Shown here: positions 9,410 through 22,272 of the stretch, one piece after another
Layout: the number at the start of each line of letters is the position of its first letter
Position numbering within the stretch: the first letter of the stretch is position 1
NCBI RefSeq assembly: GCF_001570965.1
Contig: NZ_BCSR01000017.1
Span: forward strand, 1 to 51,918
Direction: 5' to 3'
DNA from: Janibacter corallicola NBRC 107790
GTDB taxonomy: Bacteria; Actinomycetota; Actinomycetes; Actinomycetales; Dermatophilaceae
Length of the DNA: 51,918 bases
Notes under the pieces: generated by a model
Database searches by the model: none
What the model saw: only the letters and a program-made list of their open reading frames with translations
Told to the model about the DNA's origin: nothing
Translations under genes and position numbers: made by a program

Positions 9410-9410
<1 letters not shown>
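7782..9410 (-). CDS. nuoM: NADH-quinone oxidoreductase subunit M
   Basis: The 542-residue product is the NuoM antiporter-like proton-pumping subunit of complex I. Diagnostic segments are FYIFFEAMLIPIYFLIG (conserved TM5 Glu), [40 protein letters not shown] (channel Lys and His) and RLIAFTSVSHFGFIVMG. The ATG at 9410 overlaps the nuoL stop by 4 bp; an internal ATG three codons on is the only close alternative. The hydrophilic tail (about 60 residues, with GDGDWVPAGDDLEYVRSDFD in a loop and a Pro/Ala/Asp-rich end) is a little longer than in E. coli. Confidence 0.97.
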
Positions 9411-11365
<1,955 letters not shown>

Positions 11366-11374
11366 GGCGGCTCC

Positions 11375-11674
11375 TTACAGCTTCAGCAGGTTGGCGTCGT
11401 CGACCGAGGCCGACCTACGGGCGCGGAAGACGGTCATGATGATCGCCAGGCCGACGACGACCTCGGCGGCGGCGACGACCATGACGAAGATGGCGATCGC
11501 CTGACCGTCCAGGGAGCCCCTCATCCGGGAGAACGTCACGAAGGCGAGACTGGCCGCGTTGAGCATGAGCTCGACGCCCATGAAGACGATGATCGCGTTG
11601 CGGCGCAGCAGCACGGTCGCGCTGCCGATCGTGAAGAGGATGATCGCCAGGTAGATGTAGTTGAGCGGGCTCAC
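11375..11674 (-). CDS. nuoK: NADH-quinone oxidoreductase subunit K
   Basis: A 99-residue, three-helix membrane subunit of complex I. It reads [42 protein letters not shown], with the two conserved membrane Glu residues (in MGVELMLNA and [11 protein letters not shown]) of the proton path. The GTG start at 11674 overlaps the nuoJ stop (GTGA), with GGAGGCAGGA just upstream. The stop is TAA, unusual in this GC-rich operon, and overlaps the nuoL ribosome site. Confidence 0.96.
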   Translation of the reverse strand: MSPLNYIYLAIILFTIGSATVLLRRNAIIVFMGVELMLNAASLAFVTFSRMRGSLDGQAIAIFVMVVAAAEVVVGLAIIMTVFRARRSASVDDANLLKL

Positions 11675-12489
11675 TCCTGCCTCCCTTCGGGCGTGGAGGT
11701 CGATCCGAGTCGGCCGAGCGACTCCGTCGAGTCCTCCGAAAGGCGGCTCTCGTTGATCCGCGCGTCCTCGGTGTACACGGTCGGGTTGGTCACCTGGTCG
11801 CGGGCGACGAGCACCCGGCTCACGGACAGCTCGGAGATCGACCCGTCGGGCAGCAGCGCCGGGGTGTCGACCGCGTTGTGCCGTGCGTAGACGCCCGGGG
11901 CGGGCAGGCCCGCGAGGTGCTTGCCGTCGCGGAAACGCTTCTCCATCCACTCCTTCTGGGTGGGCTTGGCGAGGATCCGCTGCCGGTGGGCGAAGACCAT
12001 CGCGCCGAGGGCGGCGACGGTCAGGAGCGCGGCGGTGATCTCGAAGAGCCAGATGTAGCGGCCGAAGATCAGGTGGGCCAGCCCCTCGACGTTGCCCGGG
12101 TCGGCGTTGACGTCGGTGAGGTTCGGGTCACCGACGTAGGTGATCCGGCCGACGGCGCCGACGAGCAGCGCGAGGATCGCCAGGCTGAGCAGGGCGCTGA
12201 GCACCCGCTGCCCCTTGATCGTCTCCACGAGGGAGGAGGAGTGGTCCACGCCGACGAGCATGACGACGAAGAGGAAGAGCATCATGACGGCGCCGGTGTA
12301 GACGAAGACGTGCACGATGCCGAGGAAGGGCGCCTCCTGCAGCAGGTACATCACCCCGACGACGATCATCGTCAGCACCATGCCGATCGCCGCGTGCACG
12401 GCCTTGCGGGCGAAGAGCAGCGCGAGTGCGCTCGGTACCGCGACGCAGGCCAGGATCCAGAACATGACGGCCTCGCCGGTGCCGGTCAT
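11671..12489 (-). CDS. nuoJ: NADH-quinone oxidoreductase subunit J
   Basis: A 272-residue membrane subunit of complex I with five hydrophobic helices in the first 170 residues ([57 protein letters not shown], containing the pi-bulge TM3 region). The remaining 100 residues are a hydrophilic extension ([19 protein letters not shown] onward, ending in [12 protein letters not shown]), considerably longer than E. coli NuoJ (184 residues) but usual in actinobacteria. ATG at 12489 overlaps the nuoI stop by 4 bp. Confidence 0.96.
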   Translation of the reverse strand: MTGTGEAVMFWILACVAVPSALALLFARKAVHAAIGMVLTMIVVGVMYLLQEAPFLGIVHVFVYTGAVMMLFLFVVMLVGVDHSSSLVETIKGQRVLSALLSLAILALLVGAVGRITYVGDPNLTDVNADPGNVEGLAHLIFGRYIWLFEITAALLTVAALGAMVFAHRQRILAKPTQKEWMEKRFRDGKHLAGLPAPGVYARHNAVDTPALLPDGSISELSVSRVLVARDQVTNPTVYTEDARINESRLSEDSTESLGRLGSTSTPEGRQE

Positions 12490-13076
12490 CGCGCCCCCTC
12501 CGAGTTGCGTTCGATCCACTCCCGCTGCTCCGGGGTGGAGGTGGTGACCTCACCGCGGTAGTAGTCCTTCTCGTCCGTCCCCTCGACCACGGGGTGCGGG
12601 GGCGGGAGCATGCCCTCCTGCAGCGGGGCGAGGAGCTGCTCCTTGGTGAAGATCAGGTCGGCGCGGTTGTCGTCGGCCATCTCGTAGTCGTTGGTCATCG
12701 TCAGTGCCCGCGTCGGGCAGGCCTCGATGCACAGCCCGCAGAAGATACAGCGCAGGTAGTTGATCTGGTAGATGTGCCCGTACCGCTCGCCGGGGCTGAA
12801 GCGCAGCCCCCGCTCGTCGTCGTTGTCCTTGCCCTCGACGAGGATGGCGTCCGCGGGGCAGGCCCAGGCGCACAGCTCGCAGCCGATGCACTTCTCCAGA
12901 CCGTCCGGGTGCCGGTTGAGCTGGTGGCGCCCGTGGAAGCGCGGCTGGGTCGGCCACTTCACCTCCGGGTACTCCTGGGTGGCGACCTTGCGGAACATCG
13001 TCGCGAAGGTCACCCCGAACCCGGCGACGGGTCCGAAGAGCTCGGCGATGAAGCCCTTCTCGTTCTCCTCAGCCAC
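12486..13076 (-). CDS. nuoI: NADH-quinone oxidoreductase subunit I (2x[4Fe-4S])
   Basis: The 196-residue ferredoxin-like subunit carries clusters N6a and N6b. Two complete CxxCxxCxxxCP motifs are visible: [16 protein letters not shown] and [16 protein letters not shown], each with its partner Cys in the other motif. It hands electrons towards NuoB near the quinone site. The GTG at 13076 is chosen over an upstream in-frame ATG because the sequence before it is an excellent ribosome site (GAGGAGGAGGAG) and it overlaps nuoH by 8 bp. Confidence 0.97.
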   Translation of the reverse strand: MAEENEKGFIAELFGPVAGFGVTFATMFRKVATQEYPEVKWPTQPRFHGRHQLNRHPDGLEKCIGCELCAWACPADAILVEGKDNDDERGLRFSPGERYGHIYQINYLRCIFCGLCIEACPTRALTMTNDYEMADDNRADLIFTKEQLLAPLQEGMLPPPHPVVEGTDEKDYYRGEVTTSTPEQREWIERNSEGAR

Positions 13077-14451
13077 GGGTCTCCTCCTCCTCACGGGTGG
13101 ACGGCGCGCTGGTCAGGGCCTTCTCCCCGCCCTCACGGGGGGCCTCCACGAGACGCTGGCCCGGCAGTGGTGGGACGGGGTAGCCACCCGCCCACGGGTC
13201 GACCTCCGCGGGGACCTCGGCCGCCTCTGCGGCGGCCTTCTCCTGGGCCTCGACCCGGTTCTCCCAGATCCACATCGCGCCGAGCACGATCACCGCGAGC
13301 ACGGCGATGATGATCAGCGAGGAGACCGGGAAGGAGAGGCCGAGGACGTCGACGGTGCCGTCACCGAAGAAGCCGGCGTCGGCCCCGCGGATGAAGGTCA
13401 CGGCGACCACCCAGGCGACCGTGAGGGGGATGAGCAGCTTCCAGCCGAAGCGCATGAACTGGTCGTAGCGGGTCCGCGGCAGGGTGCCGCGCAGCCACAC
13501 GAAGCCCCACATGAACAGCCACATCTTCAGGGTGAACCACAGCAGGCCCCACCAGCCGGTGTTGAACATGCCGTCGCCGATGGCCGCGATGCCGGGAGGC
13601 GCCTGCCACCCGCCGAGGAAGAAGGTCGTCGCGAGCCCCGAGACGGTGAACATGTTGACGTACTCCCCGAGGAAGAACATCGCGAAGCGCATGCCCGAGT
13701 ACTCGGTGAAGTACCCACCGACGAGCTCGCCCTCGCCCTCGGCGAGGTCGAAGGGCAGCCGGTTGGTCTCACCGACCATCGTGATGAGGTAGACGACGAA
13801 GGAGACGCACGCGGGGATGACGAACCACAGGTCGGACTGCTGCGCGACGATCTCGCTGGTGCTCATCGAGCCCGCGTACATGAAGACCGCCACCAGGGCC
13901 AGGCCCATCGCGATCTCGTAGGAGATGATCTGCGCGGTCGCCCGCAGCCCACCGAGCAGCGGGTAGGTCGAGCCGGCCGACCAGCCACCGAGGACGATCC
14001 CGTACGCGGCGACACCGGCGACCGCCAGCACGAGCAGTCCCGCGATGGGGGTGTCGGTCAGCTGCAGCGGCGTGGTGTGCCCGAACATCTCGACCGACCC
14101 GCCGAGCGGGATGATCGAGAAGGAGACGAAGGCCATCGTGGCGAAGAGGACCGGCGAGAGCGTGAAGATCAGTGCGTCCGCCGTCGCCGGGCGCACGTCC
14201 TCCTTGAACATCGACTTCATGCCGTCGGCGAGACTCTGCAGCAGGCCGAAGGGGCCGACCCGGTTCGGGCCGGGCCGCTGCTGCATGCGGCCGATCATGC
14301 GGCGCTCGAACCAGATCATCAGCAGCACGCTGAGCAGCAGGTAGACGAAGATCAGCAGCGCCTTGACCAGCGACAGCCACAGCGGGGTGTCGCTGAAGTC
14401 GGCCGCCGCGGGCTTGTCCGCGGCGGCGAGGGTCAGGGCCAGGTTGGTCAT
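13069..14451 (-). CDS. nuoH: NADH-quinone oxidoreductase subunit H
   Basis: A 460-residue membrane subunit that forms much of the quinone entry channel. Recognisable segments: [46 protein letters not shown], and the loop with [27 protein letters not shown] that is nearly invariant in the family. The C-terminal 70 residues after the last helix are hydrophilic ([19 protein letters not shown], then PP and charged stretches), an extension seen in actinobacterial NuoH. ATG overlaps the nuoG stop (ATGA). Confidence 0.97.
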   Translation of the reverse strand: MTNLALTLAAADKPAAADFSDTPLWLSLVKALLIFVYLLLSVLLMIWFERRMIGRMQQRPGPNRVGPFGLLQSLADGMKSMFKEDVRPATADALIFTLSPVLFATMAFVSFSIIPLGGSVEMFGHTTPLQLTDTPIAGLLVLAVAGVAAYGIVLGGWSAGSTYPLLGGLRATAQIISYEIAMGLALVAVFMYAGSMSTSEIVAQQSDLWFVIPACVSFVVYLITMVGETNRLPFDLAEGEGELVGGYFTEYSGMRFAMFFLGEYVNMFTVSGLATTFFLGGWQAPPGIAAIGDGMFNTGWWGLLWFTLKMWLFMWGFVWLRGTLPRTRYDQFMRFGWKLLIPLTVAWVVAVTFIRGADAGFFGDGTVDVLGLSFPVSSLIIIAVLAVIVLGAMWIWENRVEAQEKAAAEAAEVPAEVDPWAGGYPVPPLPGQRLVEAPREGGEKALTSAPSTREEEETRG

Positions 14452-16814
14452 GCGGCACCACCCTTGGTGACGGAGACGAGCTCGCCCGCTCGCCCGGCGA
14501 GGCTGCGCACGTCACAGCTCTCGGAGTTGGTCGGCAGCCACACGACCCGCGCGACCATGTCGGGGCGGATGTCGGCCGGGACGGTGATGCGCACGTCCTC
14601 CGCCGAGACGGTGACGAGGTCGCCGGCGACGATCCCCATCGACTCGGCGGTCTCCGGGGAGATCACCGCCCGGGGCGCACCGGCGGTGCCGGCGAGGTAG
14701 GGCTCCCCGTCCTGCATCGATCCCTTGTCCAGCAGCAGGCGCCAGGTGGCCAGCACCAGCTGGCCCTCGTGCGGGCTGATGACGCGGGGCAGCTTGCCGG
14801 CGGGGATGTCGCCGCCGGACCGCGGGGCCGGGGTCGCCTCGAGGGAGCGGCGGGCCTCGGCGACGGTGCGGGTGCCGAGGAAGGCGTCCATCTCGTCGGC
14901 GAGCATGTGCAGCACCCGGTGGTCGGGTACGGCCTTCGTCGCCAGCGAGGTCTCGAAGGGCCGCAGCCGCCCCTCCCAGTCCAGGAAGGCGCCGGAGCGC
15001 TCCGCGTGGGGGGCCACGGGCAGGACGACGTCGGCGTGCTCGGTCACGCTGCTCGGGCGGATCTCGAGGGAGACGGTGAAGGCCTTCTCGAAGGCCGCGT
15101 GGGCCTCGCGCAGGCCGAGGTCGTCGGCGTCGACACCGCCGACGAGCAGCCCGCCGACCGTGCCGGCGGCGGCGCCGGAGATGATCCCGGCGGTCTCCAG
15201 CGCGCCCTGGTGCGGCAGGCACCCGGCCTCGACGGCTCCGCGTTCACCGGCGCGACGCGGCACCCACGCCAAGCGGGCACCGGTGGCCTCGGCCAGCCGG
15301 GTGGCGGCGGTGAGGCCGCCCGGGACGGTGGCCAGCCGTTCACCGACGAGGATGATCGCCCGCTCACCGCGCAGCCCCTCCCGGACCGCGGCCAGCGACT
15401 CCTCCGAGCCGTCCTCGCCGAGGGCCTGCAGGACCTCCGTCTCGGTGCCGGGCGCCGTCGGGACGAGGGTGCCGCCCATCTTCTCCAGACCGCGCGTGGC
15501 GAAGGGGGCCAGCGCGTGGACCTTGGTGCCGGCCGTGCGGAACCCCTTGCGCAACCGGAGGAAGACGATCGGGCTCTCCTCCTCCGGCTCGAAGCCGGCG
15601 AGCAGCACCGTCCCGGCGGACCCGAGGTCCTCGTAGGTGACGCCCCCGGTCTCGGGCGTGCGGCCCACGACGTGGCGCAGCAGGAAGTCGCGCTCCTCCG
15701 TGGAGTGCGGGCGGGCGCGCAGGTCGACGTTCTCGGTCCCGAGGACCTGCCGGGCGAAGGTCGCGTAGGCGTGCGCGTCCTCGATGCTCGCCCGACCCCC
15801 GACGAGCACGCCGTGCTCGGTGGCGGCCCGCAGTCCCTCCGCGGCGGCGGTCAGCGCCTCCTGCCAGGAGACGACCTGCAGCTGCCCGGCGGCATCGCGC
15901 ACCATCGGGAAGTCGAAGCGGTCACCGGTGCTCGCGTAGGTGAAGGCCCAGCGGCCCTTGTCGCAGTTCCACTCCTCGTTGACGAGCGGGTTGTTGCCGG
16001 CCATCCGCCGCAGCACCGTGCCGCGGCGGTGGTCGGTGCGGATGGAGCATCCGGAGGCGCAGTGCTCGCACACGTCCGGGGTGGAGACCAGGTCGAAGGG
16101 GCGGGAGCGGAAGCGGTAGGCCGCGCCCGTCAGCGCGCCGACGGGACAGATCTGGACCGTGTTGCCCGAGAAGTAGGACTCGAAGGGCTGCTCCTCGTAG
16201 ATGAGGACCTGCTGCAGCGCCCCGCGCTCCCCCATCTCGATGAAGGGATCGCCGGCGATCTGCGAGGAGAAGCGGGTGCACCGGGTGCACAGGATGCAGC
16301 GGTCGCGGTCCAGCAGCACCTGGGAGGAGATGTTGATCGGCTTGGGGTAGGTGCGCTTGACGTCGTCGAAGCGGGAGGTGGACCGGCCGTTGGACATCGC
16401 CTGGTTCTGCAACGGGCACTCCCCGCCCTTGTCGCAGACCGGGCAGTCCAGCGGGTGGTTGACCAGGAGGAGCTCCATGATCCCCTGCTGGGCCTTGTCC
16501 GCGACCGGCGAGCTGGACTGGGTGCCGACCTGCATGCCCTCCGCGACCGTCATGGTGCAGCTGGCCTGCGGCTTGGGCATCGGCCGCACGTTGCCCTCGC
16601 GGTCGGGCATCGCGACCTCGACGAGGCACTGCCGGCAGGCACCGACGGGGTCGAGCAGCGGGTGGTCGCAGAAGCGCGGGATCTGGATCCCGGCCTCCTC
16701 CGCGGCGCGGATGAGGAGGGTGTTCTTCGGGACGGCAACGGGGACGCCGTCGATGGTCAGGTTGACCAGCTCGGGCGTCGTCTGCTGCTCCGGGGACGAT
16801 GATGTGGTGGTCAT
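14448..16814 (-). CDS. nuoG: NADH-quinone oxidoreductase subunit G
   Basis: The 788-residue iron-sulfur subunit of the peripheral arm. The N-terminal [2Fe-2S] ligands are Cys49, Cys60, Cys63 and Cys86; the His/Cys cluster N5 is in [20 protein letters not shown]4 ligands are [10 protein letters not shown] plus QICPVGAL. The extra N7 cluster set is present as CEHCASGC with a distant NCDKGRW, as in Thermus and E. coli. The C-terminal molybdopterin-oxidoreductase-like domain follows without a visible cofactor function. ATG at 16814 overlaps nuoF stop by 4 bp. Confidence 0.97.
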   Translation of the reverse strand: MTTTSSSPEQQTTPELVNLTIDGVPVAVPKNTLLIRAAEEAGIQIPRFCDHPLLDPVGACRQCLVEVAMPDREGNVRPMPKPQASCTMTVAEGMQVGTQSSSPVADKAQQGIMELLLVNHPLDCPVCDKGGECPLQNQAMSNGRSTSRFDDVKRTYPKPINISSQVLLDRDRCILCTRCTRFSSQIAGDPFIEMGERGALQQVLIYEEQPFESYFSGNTVQICPVGALTGAAYRFRSRPFDLVSTPDVCEHCASGCSIRTDHRRGTVLRRMAGNNPLVNEEWNCDKGRWAFTYASTGDRFDFPMVRDAAGQLQVVSWQEALTAAAEGLRAATEHGVLVGGRASIEDAHAYATFARQVLGTENVDLRARPHSTEERDFLLRHVVGRTPETGGVTYEDLGSAGTVLLAGFEPEEESPIVFLRLRKGFRTAGTKVHALAPFATRGLEKMGGTLVPTAPGTETEVLQALGEDGSEESLAAVREGLRGERAIILVGERLATVPGGLTAATRLAEATGARLAWVPRRAGERGAVEAGCLPHQGALETAGIISGAAAGTVGGLLVGGVDADDLGLREAHAAFEKAFTVSLEIRPSSVTEHADVVLPVAPHAERSGAFLDWEGRLRPFETSLATKAVPDHRVLHMLADEMDAFLGTRTVAEARRSLEATPAPRSGGDIPAGKLPRVISPHEGQLVLATWRLLLDKGSMQDGEPYLAGTAGAPRAVISPETAESMGIVAGDLVTVSAEDVRITVPADIRPDMVARVVWLPTNSESCDVRSLAGRAGELVSVTKGGAA

Positions 16815-18145
16815 GCGGTCACCATCGGGTTCTGCTCCTTGCGGAAGAGCGTGGACGCGGCGGGCGGGAAGAGCTCGCTGGCGGCGGTGTGGCAGCCGGC
16901 CTCGAACTCCTCGCGGAAGTACTGCACGGCCGAGGTGATGGGGCTCGTGGCACCGTCACCGAGGGCGCAGAAGGCCCGGCCGAGGATGTTGTCGCAGATG
17001 TCGACGAGCAGGTCGATGTCGGTCCGGGTGCCCTTGCCGTCCTCGAGGCGGTGCAGGATCTGGGCCATCCAGTACGTGCCCTCGCGGCACGGCGTGCACT
17101 TGCCGCACGACTCGTGCATGTAGAAGTCGTTCCACCGGCTGACGGCGCGCACCACGGAGACGGTCTCGTCGAAGATCTGCAGGGCCCGGGTGCCCAGCAT
17201 CGACCCGTGGGCGGCCACCGACTCGAAGTCCAGCGGCACGTCGAGGTGCTCGTCGGTGAAGATCGGGGTGGAGGAGCCTCCCGGGGTCCAGAACTTCAGC
17301 TTCTTGTCCGGGTCCCGCATCCCGCCGGCCATGTCGAGCAGCTCGCGCAGCGTGATGCCGAGCGGCGCCTCGTACTGGCCCGGGTGCTTCACGTGCCCCG
17401 ACAGCGAGAAGATGCCGAAGCCGTTGGACTTCTCGGTGCCCATGTCGGAGAACCACTCGGCGCCGCGGTCGACGATGACCGGGACCGAGGCGATGCTCTC
17501 GGCGTTGTTGACCACGGTCGGGCGGGAGTACAGGCCCGCCACCGCGGGGAAGGGGGGCTTGAGGCGGGGCTGGCCGCGGCGGCCCTCGAGGGAGTCCAGC
17601 AGGGCCGTCTCCTCGCCGCAGATGTAGGCGCCGGCCCCGGCGTGCACGACGATGTCCAGGTCGTAGCCCGTGCCGAGGACGTCCTTGCCGAGGTAGCCGG
17701 CGTCGTAGGCCTCCTGCACGGCCTGGAGCAGGCGCCGGTAGACGTGGGCGACCTCGCCGCGCAGGTAGATGAAGGCCTTGTCGGAGCCGATCGCGAAGCT
17801 CGTGATGATCGAGCCCTCGATGAGGAAGTGGGGCGCCGCCATCATCAGCGGGATGTCCTTGCAGGTACCCGGCTCGGACTCGTCGGCGTTGACCACGAGG
17901 TAGCGGGGCCCGCCGTCGTGCGGCGGGAGGAAGCCCCACTTCATGCCGGTGGGGAAGCCGGCACCGCCGCGGCCGCGCAGGCCGGAGTCCTTCAGCTCCT
18001 GGACCAGGTCGTCCGGCTCGCGCTCCAGCGCCGAGCGCAGCGCCCGGTAGCCGCCCTCCCGCTCGTAGGTGGCCAGCGTCCAGGACTGCGGGTGGTCCCA
18101 GAACTTGGTCAGGATCGGCGTCAGCTGCGTCGACATCCCGGTCAC
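16811..18145 (-). CDS. nuoF: NADH-quinone oxidoreductase subunit F (FMN, NADH site)
   Basis: A 444-residue flavoprotein that oxidises NADH. It shows the NADH/FMN glycine-rich motif [13 protein letters not shown], the FMN region [16 protein letters not shown], and the [4Fe-4S] N3 ligands [12 protein letters not shown] plus a later Cys in [14 protein letters not shown] at 18145 overlaps the nuoE stop (GTGA); the ATG three codons downstream is an alternative. Length is normal. Confidence 0.97.
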   Translation of the reverse strand: MTGMSTQLTPILTKFWDHPQSWTLATYEREGGYRALRSALEREPDDLVQELKDSGLRGRGGAGFPTGMKWGFLPPHDGGPRYLVVNADESEPGTCKDIPLMMAAPHFLIEGSIITSFAIGSDKAFIYLRGEVAHVYRRLLQAVQEAYDAGYLGKDVLGTGYDLDIVVHAGAGAYICGEETALLDSLEGRRGQPRLKPPFPAVAGLYSRPTVVNNAESIASVPVIVDRGAEWFSDMGTEKSNGFGIFSLSGHVKHPGQYEAPLGITLRELLDMAGGMRDPDKKLKFWTPGGSSTPIFTDEHLDVPLDFESVAAHGSMLGTRALQIFDETVSVVRAVSRWNDFYMHESCGKCTPCREGTYWMAQILHRLEDGKGTRTDIDLLVDICDNILGRAFCALGDGATSPITSAVQYFREEFEAGCHTAASELFPPAASTLFRKEQNPMVTA

Positions 18146-18996
18146 TCCCCCTTCTCGTGCGCGCTGTGCGGCGGAGTCTCGTCAGAGGCGTTGTCCTCGT
18201 CGGCGGGGATGTGGCGGCCGGGGGCCAGGCCCTCGACCTGCGCGCCCGCCTCGTCCGGCGTGGTGGTGGGCGTCGGCTCCTCGCCCGGGGCGGCCCAGCC
18301 CTCGGCGCGGGCCACCTCGAGGCCCCGCAGCGAGGCCTTGCCGGCCCCGGGGCCCTCGTTCGCGTGGTCGTCGGGGAAACCGGCGAGCAGCCGGGAGACC
18401 TCCTTGAAGCTGCACACCCGGTCCGGCCCGCGGGTGGGGCGCACCGGGTTGCCGGCGCGCAGGTCGTCGACGAGCTTGGTCGCCGACTCGGGGGTCTGGT
18501 TGTCGAAGAACTCCCAGTTGACCATCAGCACCGGCGCGTAGTCGCACGCGGCGTTGCACTCGAGGTGCTCCAGGGTGACCTTGCCGTCCTCGGTGGTCTC
18601 GTCGTGACCGACGTCGAGGTGCTCGCTGAGCTGGTCGAAGATCTGGTCCCCGCCCATGATCGCGCAGAGGGTGTTGGTGCAGACCCCGACGTTGTACTCG
18701 CCGCTCGGGTGGCGCTTGTACTGGGTGTAGAAGGTCGCGACCCCGGAGACCTCGGCCCGGGTCAGCTCGAGCAGGTCGGCGCAGAAGTTGATGCCACGAC
18801 CCGTGACGTAGCCGTCGACGCTCTGCACGAGGTGCAGCAGCGGCAGCAGCGCCGAGCGCTTCTGCGGGTAGCGCTCCAGGATCTGCGCGGCATCGGCGGT
18901 GAGCGCCTCGAGCGTCTCCTCGGAGTAGGGCTCCTTGCTCTCCGCCGACAGCTTGAGGTGGCCGAACGAGTCCTGCCGGCCGAACTTGATCGTCAT
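18142..18996 (-). CDS. nuoE: NADH-quinone oxidoreductase subunit E, with long C-terminal extension
   Basis: A 284-residue thioredoxin-like subunit holding cluster N1a. The ligands are visible as VCTNTLCAIMGG and ECNAACDYAPV. The conserved domain ends near residue 215; the remainder (about 70 residues, with PTPTTTPDEAGAQ and a His/Glu-rich end) is a low-complexity acidic tail not needed for the fold. E. coli NuoE is 166 residues, so this is well over the core length; such tails occur in actinobacterial NuoE. ATG at 18996 overlaps the nuoD stop by 3 bp. Confidence 0.96.
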   Translation of the reverse strand: MTIKFGRQDSFGHLKLSAESKEPYSEETLEALTADAAQILERYPQKRSALLPLLHLVQSVDGYVTGRGINFCADLLELTRAEVSGVATFYTQYKRHPSGEYNVGVCTNTLCAIMGGDQIFDQLSEHLDVGHDETTEDGKVTLEHLECNAACDYAPVLMVNWEFFDNQTPESATKLVDDLRAGNPVRPTRGPDRVCSFKEVSRLLAGFPDDHANEGPGAGKASLRGLEVARAEGWAAPGEEPTPTTTPDEAGAQVEGLAPGRHIPADEDNASDETPPHSAHEKGE

Positions 18997-20351
18997 CAGC
19001 GATCCACTCCTCCAATGACCGGGTCGATCGAGGCGACCGCGACGACGACGTCGGCGAGGTTGCCCCCTTCGCACATGGCCGCGATGGCCTGCAGGTTGTT
19101 GAAGCAGGGGTCGCGGAAGTGGGCCCGGTAGGGCCGGGTGCCACCGTCGGAGACGACGTGGCAGCCGAGCTCCCCCTTCGGGGACTCGATGGCGGCGTAG
19201 GCCTGGCCCGGCGGGACCCGGAAGCCCTCGGTCACCAGCTTGAAGTGGTGGATGAGCGCCTCCATCGAGGTGCCCATGATCTCGCGGATGTGGTCGAGGC
19301 TGTTGCCCTGGCCGTCGCCGCCCACGGCCAGCCGGGCCGGCCAGGCGATCCGCTTGTCCTCGACCATCGTCGGGCCGGGGTTCTTCTGCAGCTCGTCGCA
19401 GACCTGCTCGATGATCCGGATGCTCTGGCGCATCTCGTCCAGCCGGATGCACAGCCGGTCGTAGGCGTCGGCACCGGTGCGGGTGACGACGTCGAAGTCG
19501 TACTTCTCGTACCCGCAGTAGGGGTCGAGCTTGCGCAGGTCGTGCGGCAGCCCGGTCGAGCGGAGCACCGGACCGGTGATGCCCAGCGCGGTGCAGCCGG
19601 TCAGCGAGAGCTCGCCGACGTCCTTGAGCCGGCCGATGAGGATCGGCAGCTCGACGAGCAGCTTGTCCAGCTCGTCGACGCCCTTGGCGACCACCGGCAG
19701 GGTCTCGCGGATCTTGTCGATCGCGCCGGGCGGCAGGTCCTGGGCGACGCCGCCGGGACGGATGTAGCCGTTGTTCATCCGCAGGCCGGTGATGTTCTCG
19801 ATGATCGAGAGGATCCGCTCGCGCTCGCGGAAGCCGATCGTCATGATCGTCGTCGCGCCGAGCTCCATGCCCCCGGTGCCCAGGCAGATCAGGTGGCTGG
19901 AGATGCGGGTCAGCTCCATCATGAGCACCCGGATCGCGCTGGCCCGCTCGGGGATGTCATCGGTGATGCCGAGGAGCTTCTCGATGCCCAGGCAGTACGC
20001 CGTCTCCTGGAACATCGGGGACAGGTAGTCCATCCGGGTGCAGAAGGTCACGCCCTGGGTCCAGGTGCGGAACTCCATGTTCTTCTCGATGCCCGTGTGC
20101 AGGTAGCCGATGCCCGCGCGGGCCTCGGTCACCGTCTCGCCGTCGAGCTCGAGGATGATCCGCAGCACGCCGTGGGTCGAGGGGTGCTGCGGCCCCATGT
20201 TGAGGATGATCCGCTCCTCGGGGTTCATCCCGAGCTCGCCGATCTCCCGGTCGAAGTCGCCGCTGGCCTGGACGTCGACGATGTGGCCCTCGGCGTAGTC
20301 GTCGGCGCCCGGGGTCGAGTGCACCCCGGAGTCTCCTGTGTGCGTCGTCAT
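18996..20351 (-). CDS. nuoD: NADH-quinone oxidoreductase subunit D
   Basis: A 451-residue 49-kDa-type subunit lining the quinone pocket. It contains [15 protein letters not shown] (the quinone-site His), [20 protein letters not shown], and ends with [36 protein letters not shown], the family C-terminus. An N-terminal extension of about 45 residues precedes the core. ATG at 20351 overlaps the nuoC stop by 3 bp. Confidence 0.97.
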   Translation of the reverse strand: MTTHTGDSGVHSTPGADDYAEGHIVDVQASGDFDREIGELGMNPEERIILNMGPQHPSTHGVLRIILELDGETVTEARAGIGYLHTGIEKNMEFRTWTQGVTFCTRMDYLSPMFQETAYCLGIEKLLGITDDIPERASAIRVLMMELTRISSHLICLGTGGMELGATTIMTIGFRERERILSIIENITGLRMNNGYIRPGGVAQDLPPGAIDKIRETLPVVAKGVDELDKLLVELPILIGRLKDVGELSLTGCTALGITGPVLRSTGLPHDLRKLDPYCGYEKYDFDVVTRTGADAYDRLCIRLDEMRQSIRIIEQVCDELQKNPGPTMVEDKRIAWPARLAVGGDGQGNSLDHIREIMGTSMEALIHHFKLVTEGFRVPPGQAYAAIESPKGELGCHVVSDGGTRPYRAHFRDPCFNNLQAIAAMCEGGNLADVVVAVASIDPVIGGVDR

Positions 20352-21226
20352 CAGTTGTACGACCTCCGCTCGTCGGGCGGCGGGACGGTGCCGCCCTTGT
20401 ACTCCACGGGGATCCCGCCCAGCGGGTAGTCCTTGCGCTGCGGGTGCCCGACCCAGTCGTCCGGCATGAGGATGCGGGTCAGCGCCGGGTGGCCGTCGAA
20501 GACCACGCCGAACATGTCCCAGGTCTCCCGCTCGTGCCAGTCCGCGGCCGGGTAGGTCTCGACGATGCTCGGGATGTGCGGGTCCGCGTCGGGGGCGCTC
20601 ACGTCGAGCCGCAGCCGGCGACCGCCGTGGGTGATCGAGAGCAGCTGGTAGGCCACGTGCAGCTCCCGGCCCGCCTCGTTCGGGAAGTGGTACCCGGAGA
20701 CCGACATGCACATCTCGAAGCGCAGTCGCGGGTCGTCCCGCAGGGCGCGCGCGACGCGCGGCAGGTGCTCGCGCGGCACGTGGAGGGTCAGCTCGCCGGC
20801 GTGGACGACGACCCGCTCGAGGAGGTCCGCACCCGTGCTCTCCTGCAGCAGGTCGACGACCTCGTCGAAGTAGCCGCCGTAGGGGCGCTTGGCCGCCCCG
20901 GGGAACTCGATGCGCCGCTCCAGCTCGCCGTACCCGGAGGTGTCCGAGCCCTGTCGGACGCCGAAGAGGCCGCGGCGCTGGTCGACGACGACCGGCTCGT
21001 GGCCCGGCTCGGGAACGCCGAGGGAGTCCTCGTCCTCGACGTTGGTGTACTCCACGGGGCGGTGGCCACCGGTGAGCCCGCTCGTGTCGGGGTAGTCGGT
21101 GTGTGCCGTCCCGGCCAGGCCCGGCCCCTCGGGGTGGACCCCCTTCGGCCGGGGGGTGTCGACGTCCTGCGTCGTGGCCTCGACGTCCTTGCCCGCCTCG
21201 TCCGCGGGCTTCTCCTCCTCGGTCAT
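20351..21226 (-). CDS. nuoC: NADH-quinone oxidoreductase subunit C, with acidic N-terminal extension
   Basis: A 291-residue 30-kDa-type subunit. The core has [14 protein letters not shown] and the signature [40 protein letters not shown]. The first 90 or so residues are acidic and Pro/Gly rich ([13 protein letters not shown]) and lie outside the core; the usual core length is about 170-200. ATG at 21226 overlaps the nuoB stop by 4 bp. Confidence 0.96.
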   Translation of the reverse strand: MTEEEKPADEAGKDVEATTQDVDTPRPKGVHPEGPGLAGTAHTDYPDTSGLTGGHRPVEYTNVEDEDSLGVPEPGHEPVVVDQRRGLFGVRQGSDTSGYGELERRIEFPGAAKRPYGGYFDEVVDLLQESTGADLLERVVVHAGELTLHVPREHLPRVARALRDDPRLRFEMCMSVSGYHFPNEAGRELHVAYQLLSITHGGRRLRLDVSAPDADPHIPSIVETYPAADWHERETWDMFGVVFDGHPALTRILMPDDWVGHPQRKDYPLGGIPVEYKGGTVPPPDERRSYN

Positions 21227-21810
21227 GCCAGCAGGTTCCTTCCGAGGAGCGACTCGTGGTCGTGGGTGGGCTCCTGCAGCTCGGTGGGCGTCGCGGTCAG
21301 CGCCGCCTGCTCCGCCGCGCGGGCCGCGGCCTCGCGGTTGACGCCGAGCTTGGAGCCCTGGACCTGCTCGTGGAGGGTGATGATCGCGTTGAGCAGCATC
21401 TCCGGGCGCGGCGGGCAGCCGGGCAGGTAGACGTCCACCGGGATGATGTGGTCGACGCCCTGGACGATCGCGTAGTTGTTGAACATGCCGCCGGAGCTGG
21501 CGCAGACACCCATCGAGATGACCCACTTCGGGCTCGCCATCTGGTCGTAGACCTGCCGCACGACGGGAGCCATCTTGTTGCTGACCCGCCCGGCGACGAT
21601 CATCAGGTCCGCCTGCCGCGGGGTGGCGGCGAAACGCTCCATGCCGAAACGCGCCAGGTCGTAGTGGGGGGTGCCGATCGCCATCATCTCGATGGCGCAG
21701 CACGCGAGGCCGAAGGTGGCCGGCCACATCGACGACTTGCGCATGTACCCGGCGAGCTTCTCGACCGTGGTGAGCGCGATCCCTCCCGGGATCTTCTCCT
21801 CGAGTCCCAT
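21223..21810 (-). CDS. nuoB: NADH-quinone oxidoreductase subunit B (cluster N2)
   Basis: A 195-residue PSST-type subunit that carries the terminal [4Fe-4S] cluster N2. Visible ligands: [10 protein letters not shown] (tandem Cys), GVCASSGG, and GCPPRPEM. It donates electrons to menaquinone. The start at 21810 has a ribosome site GGAGG about 8 nt upstream in the 18-bp gap after nuoA. Confidence 0.97.
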   Translation of the reverse strand: MGLEEKIPGGIALTTVEKLAGYMRKSSMWPATFGLACCAIEMMAIGTPHYDLARFGMERFAATPRQADLMIVAGRVSNKMAPVVRQVYDQMASPKWVISMGVCASSGGMFNNYAIVQGVDHIIPVDVYLPGCPPRPEMLLNAIITLHEQVQGSKLGVNREAAARAAEQAALTATPTELQEPTHDHESLLGRNLLA

Positions 21811-21828
21811 GTCTAGACCTCCGTCTCG

Positions 21829-22191
21829 TCAGTCCCACTCGAACCCACCGCGACGCCACACGTAGGCGTCGGCGATGAAGAACGCGTTGAACAGGAAGAG
21901 CACCACCGCAAAGAGGGTGAACGCACCGAGCTCGTCGAAGGCGACGGCGAAGGGGTACAGGAACAGCGCCTCGATGTCGAAGATGATGAACAGCATTGCG
22001 GTCAGGTAGTACTTGACCGGGAAGCGGCCGCCCTCCTCGGCCTGCGGTGTGGGCTGGATACCGCACTCGTAGGCCTGGGACTTGGCCAGGTTGAACCGGG
22101 CCGGCCCGACGATGAGGCTCATCCCGACCGACACGACGGCGAAGCCGAGGCCGATGAGGAAGAGGAACAGCAGCGGGATGTAGGGGTTCAT
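21829..22191 (-). CDS. nuoA: NADH-quinone oxidoreductase subunit A
   Basis: A 120-residue, three-helix membrane subunit that opens the operon. It has [10 protein letters not shown] (with the quinone-switch-loop Cys), [27 protein letters not shown] and a hydrophobic N-terminus. ATG at 22191, with GTGAGG a short distance upstream. The 81-bp gap to menJ contains a -10-like TAGTAT and a possible CRP-family half-conserved site, so nuo may have its own promoter in addition to read-through from menJ. Confidence 0.97.
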   Translation of the reverse strand: MNPYIPLLFLFLIGLGFAVVSVGMSLIVGPARFNLAKSQAYECGIQPTPQAEEGGRFPVKYYLTAMLFIIFDIEALFLYPFAVAFDELGAFTLFAVVLFLFNAFFIADAYVWRRGGFEWD

Positions 22192-22236
22192 CGCTGCACG
22201 ACCTCACTTTCTGACGGGGCGGTGACGCCTTCTTCG

Positions 22237-22242
22237 ATACTA
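22237..22242 (-). promoter_or_regulatory. Candidate nuoA -10 element TAGTAT
   Basis: TAGTAT on the minus strand lies 45 bp before the nuoA ATG, in a 81-bp gap. The -35 region is poor (TGTGGC at an 18-bp spacing). It would give a leader of about 38 nt containing the ribosome site. Confidence 0.4.
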
Positions 22243-22250
22243 GGGCCGAC

Positions 22251-22266
22251 CGTGATCGAGGCCACA
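22251..22266 (-). promoter_or_regulatory. Weak CRP-family-like site upstream of nuoA
   Basis: On the plus strand CGTGA-TCGAGG-CCACA, which keeps the GTG-N8-CAC core of the actinobacterial CRP/GlxR operator but has one mismatch in the second half. It overlaps the -35 region of the candidate nuoA promoter. Confidence 0.3.
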
Positions 22267-22272
22267 CCCGGC

